From: Proteobacteria bacterium SG_bin6
GTDB lineage: Bacteria > Pseudomonadota > Alphaproteobacteria > Sphingomonadales > Sphingomonadaceae
Direction of reading: 5' to 3'
NCBI GenBank assembly: GCA_002083435.1
Contig: LWDJ01000026.1
Location: 1-64,000 of the forward strand
Length of the DNA: 64,000 bases
Positions 51,693-60,166 of the stretch are shown in pieces. Position 1 is the stretch's first letter; every line of letters starts with the position of its first letter. Under the pieces are notes generated by a model, which saw nothing but the letters and a program-made list of their open reading frames with translations, did no database searches and was not told the origin of the DNA. The translations under genes were made by a program, and so were the position numbers.

Positions 51693-53065
51693 CGCCCTGC
51701 ATTCTCGCGGACGTGGGCCGTGATTGCGGGCAGCGTTGCCGGCAGCACGGTGTAGCGTTCCGCGCGCTCGAACAGGTTGCCGACCCGGGGAGGCAGGCCG
51801 GGGCGAACCCCGGTCGCGCGCTCCACCGCGTCACGGAACTTGGCGGGGTGCGCGGTGGCGAGCGTCACCACCGGCACCTGGGGATCGAGCGCGAGCTGGC
51901 GCGCGGCGGCAAGGCCGATCGCGGTATGTGGGTCGATCACCTGGCCGGCCGATTCCTGCGCCCAGCGCATGGCGAGCGCCATGTCGTCGGCGTCGATCCG
52001 CGCGCTCGCGAAGATCGGCGGCGGGGTGGGGATCGCTAGCCGACGGGTGCTGGCGAACGCCGCCATCTGCGCGGCGGTGCGGTCGCCGTCGCGCTCGTTC
52101 AGATCGAACAGCAGCCGCTCGAAATTGCTCGACACCTGAATGTCCATCGAGGGCGCGGCGGTGGGTGTCACCGAGCCGACCGAATAATCGCCTGTGGACA
52201 GTGCGCGGTGGAGGATGTCGTTGACGTTGGTCGCGACAATCAAACGGGCGATCGGCAGCCCCATCCGCGCCGCGACATAGCCCGCGAAAACGTCGCCGAA
52301 ATTGCCCGTCGGCACCGAAAAGGCGACCGGCCGTTCCGGCGCTCCCAGGCGGACGGCCGCGTAGAAATAATAGACAACCTGCGCCGCCAGCCGCGCCCAA
52401 TTGATTGAATTGACCGCGCCGAGCCGCAGCCCCGCCAGCTCGGGCGCGGCGAACATCGCCTTCACCAGCGCCTGGGCATCGTCGAAACTGCCCTGGATGG
52501 CGATATTGTGGACGTTGGGCGCGAGCACCGTCGTCATTTGCCGGCGCTGCACATCGCTCACCCGCTCATGCGGATGCAGCATGAAGATCTCGACGCCCGC
52601 ACGCCCGGCGAGCGCGTCGATCGCCGCCGATCCGGTATCGCCGCTCGTCGCCCCGATCACCGTGAGCGGTGCCTCGCCTTCGCACAGAAAGCGTTCGAAC
52701 AGCAGCCCTAGCAGTTGCAACGCCACATCCTTGAAGGCGAGCGTCGGGCCGTGGAACAGTTCGAGCAGCCAATGGCGCGCGTCGAGCTGGACGAGCGGTG
52801 TCACCGCGGCATGGGCGAAGCGACCATAGGCGGCCTCGGTCAGGGCGCGCAGCGTCGCGGGATCGAGTACGCCCGCCGCGAACGGCGCCAGCACTCGGGT
52901 GGCGGTTTCGGCATAGCTCAAGCCCTGAAGCCCGGAGATCTCTGCGCGCGACAGGCTTGGCCATGCCGCCGGCAGGTAAAGCCCCCCATCCCGAGCAAGT
53001 CCGGCGAGCGTCGCTTCTCGAAAGTCGAGCGCGGGGGCAGCCCCGCGCGTGCTGATATAGCGCAT
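51689..53065 (-). CDS. thrC: Threonine synthase
   Basis: 458 residues from ATG 53065, PLP-dependent, converting O-phosphohomoserine to threonine. N-terminal MRYISTRG, PLP lysine K112 in FHGPTLAFKDVALQLLG, the phosphate-binding GATSGDTGSAAI, and NINDILHR-like NVNDILHRALSTGDY. The length is right for the bacterial class. It starts 10 bases after surf1, so the oxidase assembly operon reads into an amino-acid gene. ThrC and RlmI-like pairs next to surf1 are, as I recall, seen in related genomes. Confidence 0.95.
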   Translation of the reverse strand: MRYISTRGAAPALDFREATLAGLARDGGLYLPAAWPSLSRAEISGLQGLSYAETATRVLAPFAAGVLDPATLRALTEAAYGRFAHAAVTPLVQLDARHWLLELFHGPTLAFKDVALQLLGLLFERFLCEGEAPLTVIGATSGDTGSAAIDALAGRAGVEIFMLHPHERVSDVQRRQMTTVLAPNVHNIAIQGSFDDAQALVKAMFAAPELAGLRLGAVNSINWARLAAQVVYYFYAAVRLGAPERPVAFSVPTGNFGDVFAGYVAARMGLPIARLIVATNVNDILHRALSTGDYSVGSVTPTAAPSMDIQVSSNFERLLFDLNERDGDRTAAQMAAFASTRRLAIPTPPPIFASARIDADDMALAMRWAQESAGQVIDPHTAIGLAAARQLALDPQVPVVTLATAHPAKFRDAVERATGVRPGLPPRVGNLFERAERYTVLPATLPAITAHVRENAGR

Positions 53066-53075
53066 CGTCGCGCGT

Positions 53076-53681
53076 TTACTGCGGATTGCCCGCTTTGCGC
53101 CAGCGCTGTCTGAGCGCCAGCGCGTAGATGGCGAGCGCGCTGGTGGCGAAGAGGAACCATTGGACCGCATAGGCCAAGTGATTGTTGGGCAGGCTCGCGG
53201 GGTCGGGACGCTTGGGCGCGGCGAGGCCCGGGGCTGGGGCGGCGCTCACGATCATCAGGCGGAGCGGGGCGCTGGGCGCCAGCCAGCTGCGATTCTGGCG
53301 CTCCGGCACGATCCAGCCGCGCACCGGGCCACCGCGCCAATCGGGGCGAAACCGCGGATCGGGCGCGGCGCCGACATCGACCGCGAAGCCGCCATCCGGT
53401 CCGCCGCAGCGCGCGATGTGGCGGAACCCGGCCGCGCCCGCGCCCTCGGTCTGCCAGCCATTGACCCCGGCGCAGAACGCCTGGGTCTGGCGAAACAGCA
53501 GCGCCGCATCCGCGGCGCCGGTGGGGAAGGGGATGGCCGGCAACGCCGCGTTCGCGCGGTAGCGGGCGATCAGCGCTTCCTTTTCGTGGCGCCGCTGAAG
53601 CTGCCAGATGCCGAGCGCCAGCATCGTCGCCACCGCCGCCAGCACGATCAGCGTCGCAAGGATCGGTACGCGCCGCGTCAT
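53076..53681 (-). CDS. surf1: SURF1 family cytochrome oxidase assembly protein
   Basis: 201 residues. Two membrane helices flank a periplasmic domain: VPILATLIVLAAVATMLALG at about 5-24 and LAYAVQWFLFATSALAIYAL near 171-190. LGIWQLQRRHEKEALI and NNHLAYAVQWF are the family signatures. Surf1 assists heme a insertion into subunit I. Its ATG overlaps the DUF983 stop by four bases. Confidence 0.9.
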   Translation of the reverse strand: MTRRVPILATLIVLAAVATMLALGIWQLQRRHEKEALIARYRANAALPAIPFPTGAADAALLFRQTQAFCAGVNGWQTEGAGAAGFRHIARCGGPDGGFAVDVGAAPDPRFRPDWRGGPVRGWIVPERQNRSWLAPSAPLRLMIVSAAPAPGLAAPKRPDPASLPNNHLAYAVQWFLFATSALAIYALALRQRWRKAGNPQ

Positions 53682-54052
53682 CGGGGACGCCCTTCGCCCG
53701 CCGCGTTGCGCAGTTCGAGCGCGAGCATCGCCGCCTTGCTGACCCGTAAGCCAGCGATCACCGCCGCCGCCGTCAAGGGTGCCCAGAGCAACAGATGCAG
53801 CCAGAGCGGCGGGTGCAGCGTGAGTTCGACCGTGAGCGCGAGCGCGACGATCACCGTGCCGATGATCAGGGTCAGGAACGCCGCCGGCCCGTCACCCACG
53901 TTGAAGGCCGCCCGGTCGAGCCCGCAGCGGGGGCAGATCGGGCGAAAGCGCGTCATCCCCTCGAACAGGCCGGGCGCGCCGCAGCGCGGGCATAGGCCCT
54001 TGAGCGCCGTCTCGACGAGCGGCGCGGGCTGGCCCTCAGGCGGTGCCGACAC
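53678..54052 (-). CDS. DUF983 family protein
   Basis: 124 residues from GTG 54052. Two CPRCG zinc-ribbon-like knuckles (KGLCPRCGAPGLFEG and PICPRCGLDRAAF), then two membrane helices (FLTLIIGTVIVALALTVEL and a WLHLLLWAPLTAAAVIAGL stretch). DUF983 is almost always beside cox3 or surf1 in alphaproteobacteria, which points to oxidase biogenesis, but the molecular role is unknown. Its start lies 17 bases inside the DUF3291 gene. Confidence 0.85.
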   Translation of the reverse strand: MSAPPEGQPAPLVETALKGLCPRCGAPGLFEGMTRFRPICPRCGLDRAAFNVGDGPAAFLTLIIGTVIVALALTVELTLHPPLWLHLLLWAPLTAAAVIAGLRVSKAAMLALELRNAAGEGRPR

Positions 54053-54551
54053 ACCAGGGCTCGGGGTGGTGGTCGATCGGGGGGCCTTCCAGACCCGGCG
54101 CGGGGAAGCGCGCCTTGAAAGTGAAGGCACGCGCGCTCGGGCCAAATTGGTCGATCAGCCACAGCCGGTGCAGCGCGTCCTCGATCGTCGGTCGCGTGCC
54201 AGCGGGCACCCACCACAGCGCCTGATAGGCGCCGGCGAAGGGCTCGAACCAGCCACGCCGCTGCGCCATCACAGCTGTGTGCGCGCTGCGATAGACAAAC
54301 GCGAACAGCGCCTCGGCATCGGCCCATACCGAAAGATTGACGATCACCTTAGGGTCGGGCGTTGGCCGCAGATCGGTCGCGTCATTACCGCCACCGGTCA
54401 GCCGCCAGACAAAGCCAGGGCTCGCCTCGGCCAGCGCGTTGATCCGCTCGAGCTCGGCGAAAAAGCCGGCGACCGCGGGAGTATCGGCCGGCGCGATCAG
54501 CCGGCCGATATTCACTTGAGCAAGCTGATAGGCGCTTGCCTCAGCCGGCAT
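54036..54551 (-). CDS. DUF3291 family protein
   Basis: 171 residues from ATG 54551. YQLAQVNIGRLIAP, GFFAELERINALAEASPGFVWRL and NLSVWADAEALFAFVYRSAH match the DUF3291 family, which has a dimeric alpha-beta barrel fold like antibiotic-biosynthesis monooxygenases, sometimes heme-binding. That fold statement is from general knowledge. C-terminal FKARFPAPGLEG. It overlaps ctaE by 11 bases and DUF983 by 17, so it is tightly built into the oxidase operon though not known as an assembly factor. Confidence 0.8.
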   Translation of the reverse strand: MPAEASAYQLAQVNIGRLIAPADTPAVAGFFAELERINALAEASPGFVWRLTGGGNDATDLRPTPDPKVIVNLSVWADAEALFAFVYRSAHTAVMAQRRGWFEPFAGAYQALWWVPAGTRPTIEDALHRLWLIDQFGPSARAFTFKARFPAPGLEGPPIDHHPEPWCVGTA

Positions 54552-55404
54552 GAACCGTCGCGCCCCAGCCGCCCCACACATAGATGGAGACGAACAGGAA
54601 CAGCCACACCACGTCGACGAAATGCCAATACCACGCCGCCGCCTCGAAGCCGAAATGCTGGCGGGGGGTGAAATGGCCGGCATAGACGCGCGCCAGGCAG
54701 ACGATCAGGAAGATCGTGCCGATAATCACGTGGAAGCCGTGGAAACCGGTCGCCATGAAGAAGCTGGCGCCATAGTTGAGCCCGGCGAACTTGAACGGCG
54801 CCTCGGCATATTCATAGGCCTGGATGGTGCTGAACAGCAGGCCGAGCAGGATCGTGATCCACAGCCCGCGCTTCAGCCCTTCGCGGTCGCCATGGATCAG
54901 CGCGTGGTGCGCCCAGGTGACGGTGGTGCCCGAGAGCAGCAGGATCACGGTGTTGAGCAGCGGGAAGCCGAACGCGTCGATCACTTCCAGCCCCTTGGGC
55001 GGCCAGCTGCCGGCCAGGTTCTTTACCGTCTCCGGCAACCGCTGCGCGGCGCCTTCCACCCATTCGACGGGTGCGGGGAACAGCGAAAAGTCGAAATAGG
55101 CCCAGAACCAGCCCAGGAAGAACATGACTTCGGAGGCGATGAACAGGATCATGCCATAGCGCAGATGCAGCTGCACCACGGGGGTATGATCGCCGCGATG
55201 TGCCTCGCGGATCACGTCGCCCCACCACAGGAACATGGTGGCGAGCACGCCCATCAGGCCGACGCCGAACACCGCCGGGCCGATGGCGACCTTATGCATC
55301 CACATGATGCCGCCAATCGCGAGCAGCCCCGCCGCCATCGAGCCCATCAGCGGCCAGAAACTGGGCGGAAGAATGTGATAATCGTGGTTCTTGGCGCCTG
55401 CCAT
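54541..55404 (-). CDS. ctaE: Cytochrome c oxidase subunit III
   Basis: 287 residues, seven membrane helices. Signatures: HDYHILPPSFWPLMGSM, RYGMILFIASEVMFFLGWFWAYF-type helix with the conserved Glu, and the C-terminal HFGFEAAAWYWHFVDVVWLFLF. Subunit III stabilises the proton-uptake side of aa3-type oxidase. Full length. It lies 33 bases after ctaG. Confidence 0.96.
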   Translation of the reverse strand: MAGAKNHDYHILPPSFWPLMGSMAAGLLAIGGIMWMHKVAIGPAVFGVGLMGVLATMFLWWGDVIREAHRGDHTPVVQLHLRYGMILFIASEVMFFLGWFWAYFDFSLFPAPVEWVEGAAQRLPETVKNLAGSWPPKGLEVIDAFGFPLLNTVILLLSGTTVTWAHHALIHGDREGLKRGLWITILLGLLFSTIQAYEYAEAPFKFAGLNYGASFFMATGFHGFHVIIGTIFLIVCLARVYAGHFTPRQHFGFEAAAWYWHFVDVVWLFLFVSIYVWGGWGATVHAG

Positions 55405-55437
55405 TCGCGTGTCCCCAATTAAGTCCCTGAATCCGCT

Positions 55438-55974
55438 CTAGCCGCCGGCCTTCGCGGAATCCACCGGATAGAATGTATAGCTGAGCGTGATCGCCTTCAC
55501 ATCGGTCGCGTCGCTGTCCTTCAGCATCGCGGGGTCGACGAAGAAGATCACGGGCATCCGCACCGTCTCATGCGGCTTCAGCGTTTGCTGGCTGAAGCAG
55601 AAGCACTGGATCTTGCTGAAATAGCGGCCCGACTCATCGGGCGTGACATTATAGCTCGCCGAGCCGGTGATCTCGTGGTCGCTGTTGTTGGTCGCGGTGA
55701 AGAATGCCATCTGCCGCTCGCCCAGCCGCACCGTCATCGAGCGTTGCTCGGGCGCGAAGCTCCAGGGAAGCTTGGGATTGACGTTCGCGTCGAAATCGAC
55801 ACGCATCGTCGCGTTCACCGCGCCGGGTGCCTGCTTGGCGCGGTTGGTGGTGCCGTTGAGCCCGGTCGCCTCGCAGAAGATGCGATAAAGCGGCACGCTC
55901 GCATAGCCCAACCCGGTCATCCCGCACACGGCGAGCCCGGCGAGCAGCGCGGTGCGGAGCTTGCGGTCGATCAC
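55438..55974 (-). CDS. ctaG: Cytochrome c oxidase assembly protein CtaG/Cox11
   Basis: 178 residues from GTG 55974. One N-terminal membrane helix (RTALLAGLAVCGMTGLGYA), then a periplasmic immunoglobulin-like domain. The copper-binding CFCFSQQTLKPHETVRMPV and FFVDP motifs are intact. Cox11 delivers Cu(B) to subunit I. Overlaps the preceding small gene by four bases. Confidence 0.95.
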   Translation of the reverse strand: MIDRKLRTALLAGLAVCGMTGLGYASVPLYRIFCEATGLNGTTNRAKQAPGAVNATMRVDFDANVNPKLPWSFAPEQRSMTVRLGERQMAFFTATNNSDHEITGSASYNVTPDESGRYFSKIQCFCFSQQTLKPHETVRMPVIFFVDPAMLKDSDATDVKAITLSYTFYPVDSAKAGG

Positions 55975-56108
55975 CGGCCCATCCCCGCCTTGATCTTGGC
56001 GATCGCGATCAGGAAGATGAGGATGGCGAGACCGCCCAACACAATGCCCATCACCCGCGCGCGATCGCGCTGCCGACGGCGGATCAGCTCTTCCGGCGTC
56101 TCGGTCAT
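55971..56108 (-). CDS. Small single-helix protein between ctaB and ctaG
   Basis: 45 residues: a basic cytoplasmic N-terminus (TPEELIRRRQRDRARV) followed by one membrane helix (MGIVLGGLAILIFLIAIAKI) and a short tail. Both ends overlap the neighbouring oxidase genes by four bases (ATGA/GTGA), which argues that it is translated. Proteins of this size and place occur in other alphaproteobacterial cta operons, sometimes called CoxF, and are presumed assembly or accessory factors. No enzymatic motif. Confidence 0.8.
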   Translation of the reverse strand: MTETPEELIRRRQRDRARVMGIVLGGLAILIFLIAIAKIKAGMGR

Positions 56109-57013
56109 GCGCCCAGCACCAGCTTGTCGACCATCAGCGCGCCGAACAGCATGAAGAGATAGACGATCGAGAAAGCGAACAGCCGCTTTTCGGGACGCAT
56201 CGTGTCGCTTTCCGCGCGGCGGCGGGTTGCTACCCGCGCGGCGAGGTACGCGAACCAGGCCGTGCCCGCGAGCGCGACCGCGCCGTAGATCGCGCCGGTC
56301 AGCCCCAGCACCCAGGGGAGGACCGCGCTCGCCGCCATCGGCAGCGTGTAGAGCCCGATCTGTCGGCGCGTCTCGCGCTCTCCGGCGACGACGGGAAGCA
56401 TCGGCACCCCGGCGGCGGCGTAATCGGTTTCGACGAACAGCGCGAGCGCCCAGAAATGCGGCGGGGTCCACAGGAAGATCAGCGCGAACAGCAGCACCGG
56501 CAGCGGCGCGACCGATCCTGTCGCCGCCGCCCAGCCGATCAGCGGCGGAAAGGCGCCGGCCGCGCCGCCGATCACGATGTTCTGCGGGGTGCGGCGCTTC
56601 AGCCACGCCGTATAGACGCCGACATAGAACAGGATCGAGCCCGCCAGGATCGCCGCCGCGAGCCAGTTGAGCGCGAAGCCCATCAATAGCACCGAAAACG
56701 CCGACAGGCCGACGCCGAACTGGAGCGCCGCCTCGCGGGTCATGCGCCCAGCGGGGAGCGGCCGACCACGGGTGCGCTTCATCAGCGCGTCGATATCGGC
56801 CTCATACCATTGGTTGAGCGCGCCCGCCGCGCCCGCGCCGAGCGCGATGCACAGGATCGCCGTGAAGCCGAGCACCGGGTCGATGCGAACAGGGGCGGCG
56901 AGCATCCCGGCGAGGCCGGTAAACACCACCAGGGTCATCACCCGCGGCTTGGTGAGCGCGACGAAATCGCGCCAATCGGCGGGGACGGGGGTGGCAAGGG
57001 TAATGCTGGTCAT
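56105..57013 (-). CDS. ctaB: Protoheme IX farnesyltransferase (heme O synthase)
   Basis: 302 residues, UbiA-type prenyltransferase with about eight or nine membrane helices. The first aspartate-rich motif NQWYEADIDALMKRTRGRPL and the FLWTPPHFWALALF segment mark CtaB/Cox10. It converts heme B to heme O, precursor of heme A in the oxidase. No ctaA (heme A synthase) gene is in the window. Confidence 0.96.
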   Translation of the reverse strand: MTSITLATPVPADWRDFVALTKPRVMTLVVFTGLAGMLAAPVRIDPVLGFTAILCIALGAGAAGALNQWYEADIDALMKRTRGRPLPAGRMTREAALQFGVGLSAFSVLLMGFALNWLAAAILAGSILFYVGVYTAWLKRRTPQNIVIGGAAGAFPPLIGWAAATGSVAPLPVLLFALIFLWTPPHFWALALFVETDYAAAGVPMLPVVAGERETRRQIGLYTLPMAASAVLPWVLGLTGAIYGAVALAGTAWFAYLAARVATRRRAESDTMRPEKRLFAFSIVYLFMLFGALMVDKLVLGA

Positions 57014-57038
57014 CGCTTATATCGTTTCAGCTGGTGGC

Positions 57039-57086
57039 AAAACGCCTGGCGGCGGCGGCGGTGTCCCATCCCGCCGCTGCCAGGCG
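57039..57086 (-). terminator. hairpin with T-run between ctaD and ctaB
   Basis: A 14-bp stem pairs 57043-57056 (CGCCTGGCGGCGGC) with 57073-57086 (GCCGCTGCCAGGCG), one G-T wobble, loop of 16 bases. On the transcribed minus strand it is followed by four T (57039-57042). This is a plausible leaky terminator inside the oxidase operon. A second stem, CCCTCCC/GGGAGGG, lies at 57088-57113. Confidence 0.55.
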
Positions 57087-57120
57087 ACCCTCCCCCGCTC
57101 TCGCGAGGGAGGGGCTGGGA

Positions 57121-58800
57121 TCAGTGGTGCGCGTCCTCGATCACGGGAAGCGTTTCGAACTGGTGGAAGGGCGGCGGGCTGGAGAGCGTCCACTCGAGTG
57201 TGGTCGCGCCTTCGCCCCACGGATTGCCTTCCGCCTTCTTGCCCGCGAACAGCGTGTAGAACAGGTTCACGAAGAACACGAGCATGCCGGCGGCCATGAT
57301 CATATAGCCGTAGGAGGCAACCAGATTATACTGCGCGAACTGGTCGCTATAATCCGGAATGCGGCGCGGCATCCCCTGCAGCCCCAGGAAGTGCATCGGG
57401 AAGAACATCACGTTCACGCCGATGAAGAACACCCAGAAGTGCAGCTGGCCAAGGAACTCATTGTACATCCGGCCCGACATCTTGGGCAGCCAGTAGTACA
57501 TCCCAGCGAACAGCGCGAACACCGCGCCGAGCGACAGCACATAGTGGAAGTGCGCAACGACGTAATAGGTGTCGTGGAGGTTGTCGTCGACGCCGCCATT
57601 CGCCAGCACGACGCCGGTGACGCCGCCGACGGTGAACATGAAAATGAAACCGATCGCCCACAGCATCGGCGTCTTGAAGCTGATCGAGCCGCCCCACATT
57701 GTCGCGATCCACGAGAAGATCTTGATGCCGGTGGGCACCGCGATCACCATCGTCGCCGCGGTGAAATAGAGCTTCACGTTCACGCTCATGCCCGTGGTGA
57801 ACATGTGGTGCGCCCACACGATGAAGCCCACCACGCCGATCGCGACCATGGCATAGGCCATGCCGAGATAGCCGAACACGGGCTTCTTCGAGAAAGTGCT
57901 GACGATCTGGCTGACGATGCCGAAGCCCGGCAGGATCATGATGTACACTTCGGGGTGGCCGAAGAACCAGAACAGGTGCTGATAGAGCACCGGATCGCCA
58001 CCGCCCGCCGGATCGAAGAAGGTGGTGCCGAAGTTGCGGTCGGTCAGCAGCATCGTGATCGCGGCGGCGAGCACCGGCAGCGACAGCAGCAGCAGGAACG
58101 CCGTCACCAGCACCGACCAGACGAACAGCGGCATCTTGTGCAGCGTCATCCCGGGCGCGCGCATGTTGAAGATGGTGGTGATGAAGTTGATCGCCCCCAG
58201 GATCGACGAGGCACCCGCCAGGTGCAGCGAAAGGATCGCCATGTCGACCGCCGGCCCCTGCGAGCCATAGGTGGAGAGCGGCGCATAGACCGTCCAGCCG
58301 GTGCCGGCCCCGCCGAAGAAGGGCGAGGCGAGCAGCAGGGCGAACGACGGGATCAGCAGCCAGAAGCTGATGTTGTTCATGCGCGGGAAGGCCATGTCGG
58401 GCGCACCGATCATGATCGGCACGAACCAGTTGCCGAAGCCGCCGATGATCGCCGGCATCACCATGAAGAACACCATGATCAGGCCATGCGCGGTGATCAG
58501 CACGTTCCACAGGTGCAGCGCCTGATCGAAGCTCGGCGTGCCGCCGAACAGATAGGCCGCCCACCCCGGCAGATACTGGATGCCCGGGTGCGCGAGCTCG
58601 GCGCGCATCAGGCCCGAAATCGCCCCGCCGATGATGCCCGCGAAGATCGCGAACATCAGATAGAGCGTGCCGATATCCTTGTGGTTGGTCGACATGAACC
58701 AACGCTGGAAGAAGGCCGGCTTGTGATCCGCGTCGTGATGATGCGCGTGATCGTCGCTATGCGCCTGGAAGGCGGATGGGTTGAGAGCGGTATCGGTCAT
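57121..58800 (-). CDS. ctaD: Cytochrome c oxidase subunit I
   Basis: 559 residues, twelve membrane helices. Heme-copper hallmark segments are clear: HGLIMVFFMVMPAIIGGFGN, WFFGHPEVYIMILPGFG with the Cu(B) His and Tyr, FIVWAHHMFTTGM, and YYVVAHFHYVLSLGA with heme ligands. The N-terminal ~30 residues include a His-rich HSDDHAHHHDADH stretch. It holds heme a, heme a3 and Cu(B). Three bases after ctaC. Confidence 0.98.
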   Translation of the reverse strand: MTDTALNPSAFQAHSDDHAHHHDADHKPAFFQRWFMSTNHKDIGTLYLMFAIFAGIIGGAISGLMRAELAHPGIQYLPGWAAYLFGGTPSFDQALHLWNVLITAHGLIMVFFMVMPAIIGGFGNWFVPIMIGAPDMAFPRMNNISFWLLIPSFALLLASPFFGGAGTGWTVYAPLSTYGSQGPAVDMAILSLHLAGASSILGAINFITTIFNMRAPGMTLHKMPLFVWSVLVTAFLLLLSLPVLAAAITMLLTDRNFGTTFFDPAGGGDPVLYQHLFWFFGHPEVYIMILPGFGIVSQIVSTFSKKPVFGYLGMAYAMVAIGVVGFIVWAHHMFTTGMSVNVKLYFTAATMVIAVPTGIKIFSWIATMWGGSISFKTPMLWAIGFIFMFTVGGVTGVVLANGGVDDNLHDTYYVVAHFHYVLSLGAVFALFAGMYYWLPKMSGRMYNEFLGQLHFWVFFIGVNVMFFPMHFLGLQGMPRRIPDYSDQFAQYNLVASYGYMIMAAGMLVFFVNLFYTLFAGKKAEGNPWGEGATTLEWTLSSPPPFHQFETLPVIEDAHH

Positions 58801-58803
58801 GGC

Positions 58804-59919
58804 TTACTTTTCCGCAACAGGCGCGGCGGCGTTGGCCGGCGCGGTTTCATTCGTGGGAGCGGGCGCCGCATCGGCGGCGGGCGCCGCGGCCGGGGCTGGC
58901 GTCGCCGCTGGAGCCGGAGCCGCGCCGGGCAGCGTGCCGCCCTTGGCGACGACCCAGCGATCGAAGGTCGCGCGGTCAACCGCGACGACGGTGATCGGCA
59001 TATAGCCGTGGCGCGCGCCGCACAGTTCCGAGCACTGGCCGAAATAGACGCCCGGGCGCTTGATGGTGAAGCTCGTCTCGTTGAGCTTGCCCGGCACCGC
59101 GTCGAGCTTCACCCAGAAGGCGGGCATCGCCCAGCTGTGGATCACGTCATTGGCGGTGGTGATCAGGCGGATCGGCGTGTTCACCGGCAGCACGATGCGG
59201 TTGTCGGTCGCGAGCAGGCGCGGGCCGTCGGCATCGGTGCGCGCACGCTCACCGGCCGCCACCTCGCCCTTTTCCTTCAGCATGTTCGAGGTGATCTCGA
59301 ACCCGCCATGATCGGGATATTGATAGCTCCAATACCATTGGTTGCCGATCGCCTTCAGCGTGACGGCATTGGCCGGCGCGGGCTTGAACTGGGCCTGCAG
59401 CAGCCCGATCGAGGGCACCGCGATCACGACCAGGATCAGGATCGGCACCACCGTCCACACGACTTCGATCAACGTGTTGTGCGACGTCTTGGAAGCGACC
59501 GGGTTGGCGGCGCGGCGATAGCGCACCATCGTGTAGAGCAGCAGCCCCAGCACGAACAGCGAGATGATGGTGATGATCGGTACCAGCAGATCATTGTGCA
59601 TCCAGGCGGCGAATTCGCCGTTCGGCGTCACCTGCGGCTGGGTGCCGATGCGGCCGTCGACCGGCTGGCCGATCTTGGGATCGATCGCGACCGCCGGGCC
59701 GCCATCGACCGCGAGCAGTGGGTCGGTCGGCTGCGCGGCGGCGGGCGCCGGCGCGGGTTGCGCGGTTTGTGCCGAAGGTGCCGCGCTGGGCGCGGGCGCC
59801 GCGGTCGTTACCGCCGGCGCGACCCGCGCGGGCGCGGTCGCCTGGCCGACACCGCCAAGCGTAAGCCCGGCGGCCAGCACGGCGGCGGTCAATCCAATCA
59901 CTCGCCTGGTTTTGAACAT
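58804..59919 (-). CDS. ctaC: Cytochrome c oxidase subunit II
   Basis: 371 residues, longer than the usual ~250-300. A signal peptide and a ~60-residue Ala/Pro-rich segment precede the two transmembrane helices (LLVPIITIISLFVLGLLLY and VVWTVVPILILVVIAVP); a second Ala/Pro-rich tail of ~45 residues follows the domain. The CuA site is intact: QCSELCGARHGYMPITV. AAGGGGTG precedes the ATG. It accepts electrons from cytochrome c. First gene of the oxidase operon. Confidence 0.96.
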   Translation of the reverse strand: MFKTRRVIGLTAAVLAAGLTLGGVGQATAPARVAPAVTTAAPAPSAAPSAQTAQPAPAPAAAQPTDPLLAVDGGPAVAIDPKIGQPVDGRIGTQPQVTPNGEFAAWMHNDLLVPIITIISLFVLGLLLYTMVRYRRAANPVASKTSHNTLIEVVWTVVPILILVVIAVPSIGLLQAQFKPAPANAVTLKAIGNQWYWSYQYPDHGGFEITSNMLKEKGEVAAGERARTDADGPRLLATDNRIVLPVNTPIRLITTANDVIHSWAMPAFWVKLDAVPGKLNETSFTIKRPGVYFGQCSELCGARHGYMPITVVAVDRATFDRWVVAKGGTLPGAAPAPAATPAPAAAPAADAAPAPTNETAPANAAAPVAEK

Positions 59920-59979
59920 TATCGGTCGTCACCCCTTAACACGGCGCGCGGTTCGCCGATTCGGGCGACAGGTACGCGC

Positions 59980-60000
59980 CAGGGGCGGCCCCCGCCCCTG
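59980..60000. other. perfect hairpin upstream of ctaC
   Basis: CAGGGGCGG (59980-59988), loop CCC, CCGCCCCTG (59992-60000), 9-bp perfect stem about 60 bases upstream of the ctaC start. No T-run. If inside the ctaC leader it could affect translation or stability; otherwise it may be an operator-like palindrome. Confidence 0.4.
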
Positions 60001-60026
60001 TAAATGAGTGGCCTATACGCAGCAGG

Positions 60027-60061
60027 GGCGCTTGCCTCAAGCATAAGCGCGCGCCTTTTTT
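60027..60061 (+). promoter_or_regulatory. hairpin with T-run upstream of pyrE (possible attenuator)
   Basis: GGCGC (60027-60031) can pair with GCGCC (60051-60055), directly followed by six T (60056-60061). An alternative stem GCGCTT (60028-60033)/AAGCGC (60045-60050) competes. It lies about 105 bases before pyrE on the same strand, where the only upstream gene is divergent. A pyrE attenuator is one reading; termination of antisense or leader transcripts is another. Confidence 0.35.
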
Positions 60062-60166
60062 GGTGGGTTCGGGGGACGACCGAGGCATTTGCGTCGCGCG
60101 CGGCGGCGAGCGAGCGCCCTTTACGCCGCCACGCTTTGGCCCCTATCGGCTGGCACAGCCCAAGCG

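Noticed and set aside
57034..60003. A 989-codon open frame opposite ctaC and ctaD
   Set aside because: It is the shadow of two certain oxidase genes and its product is His/Arg/Asp-rich without any family pattern.
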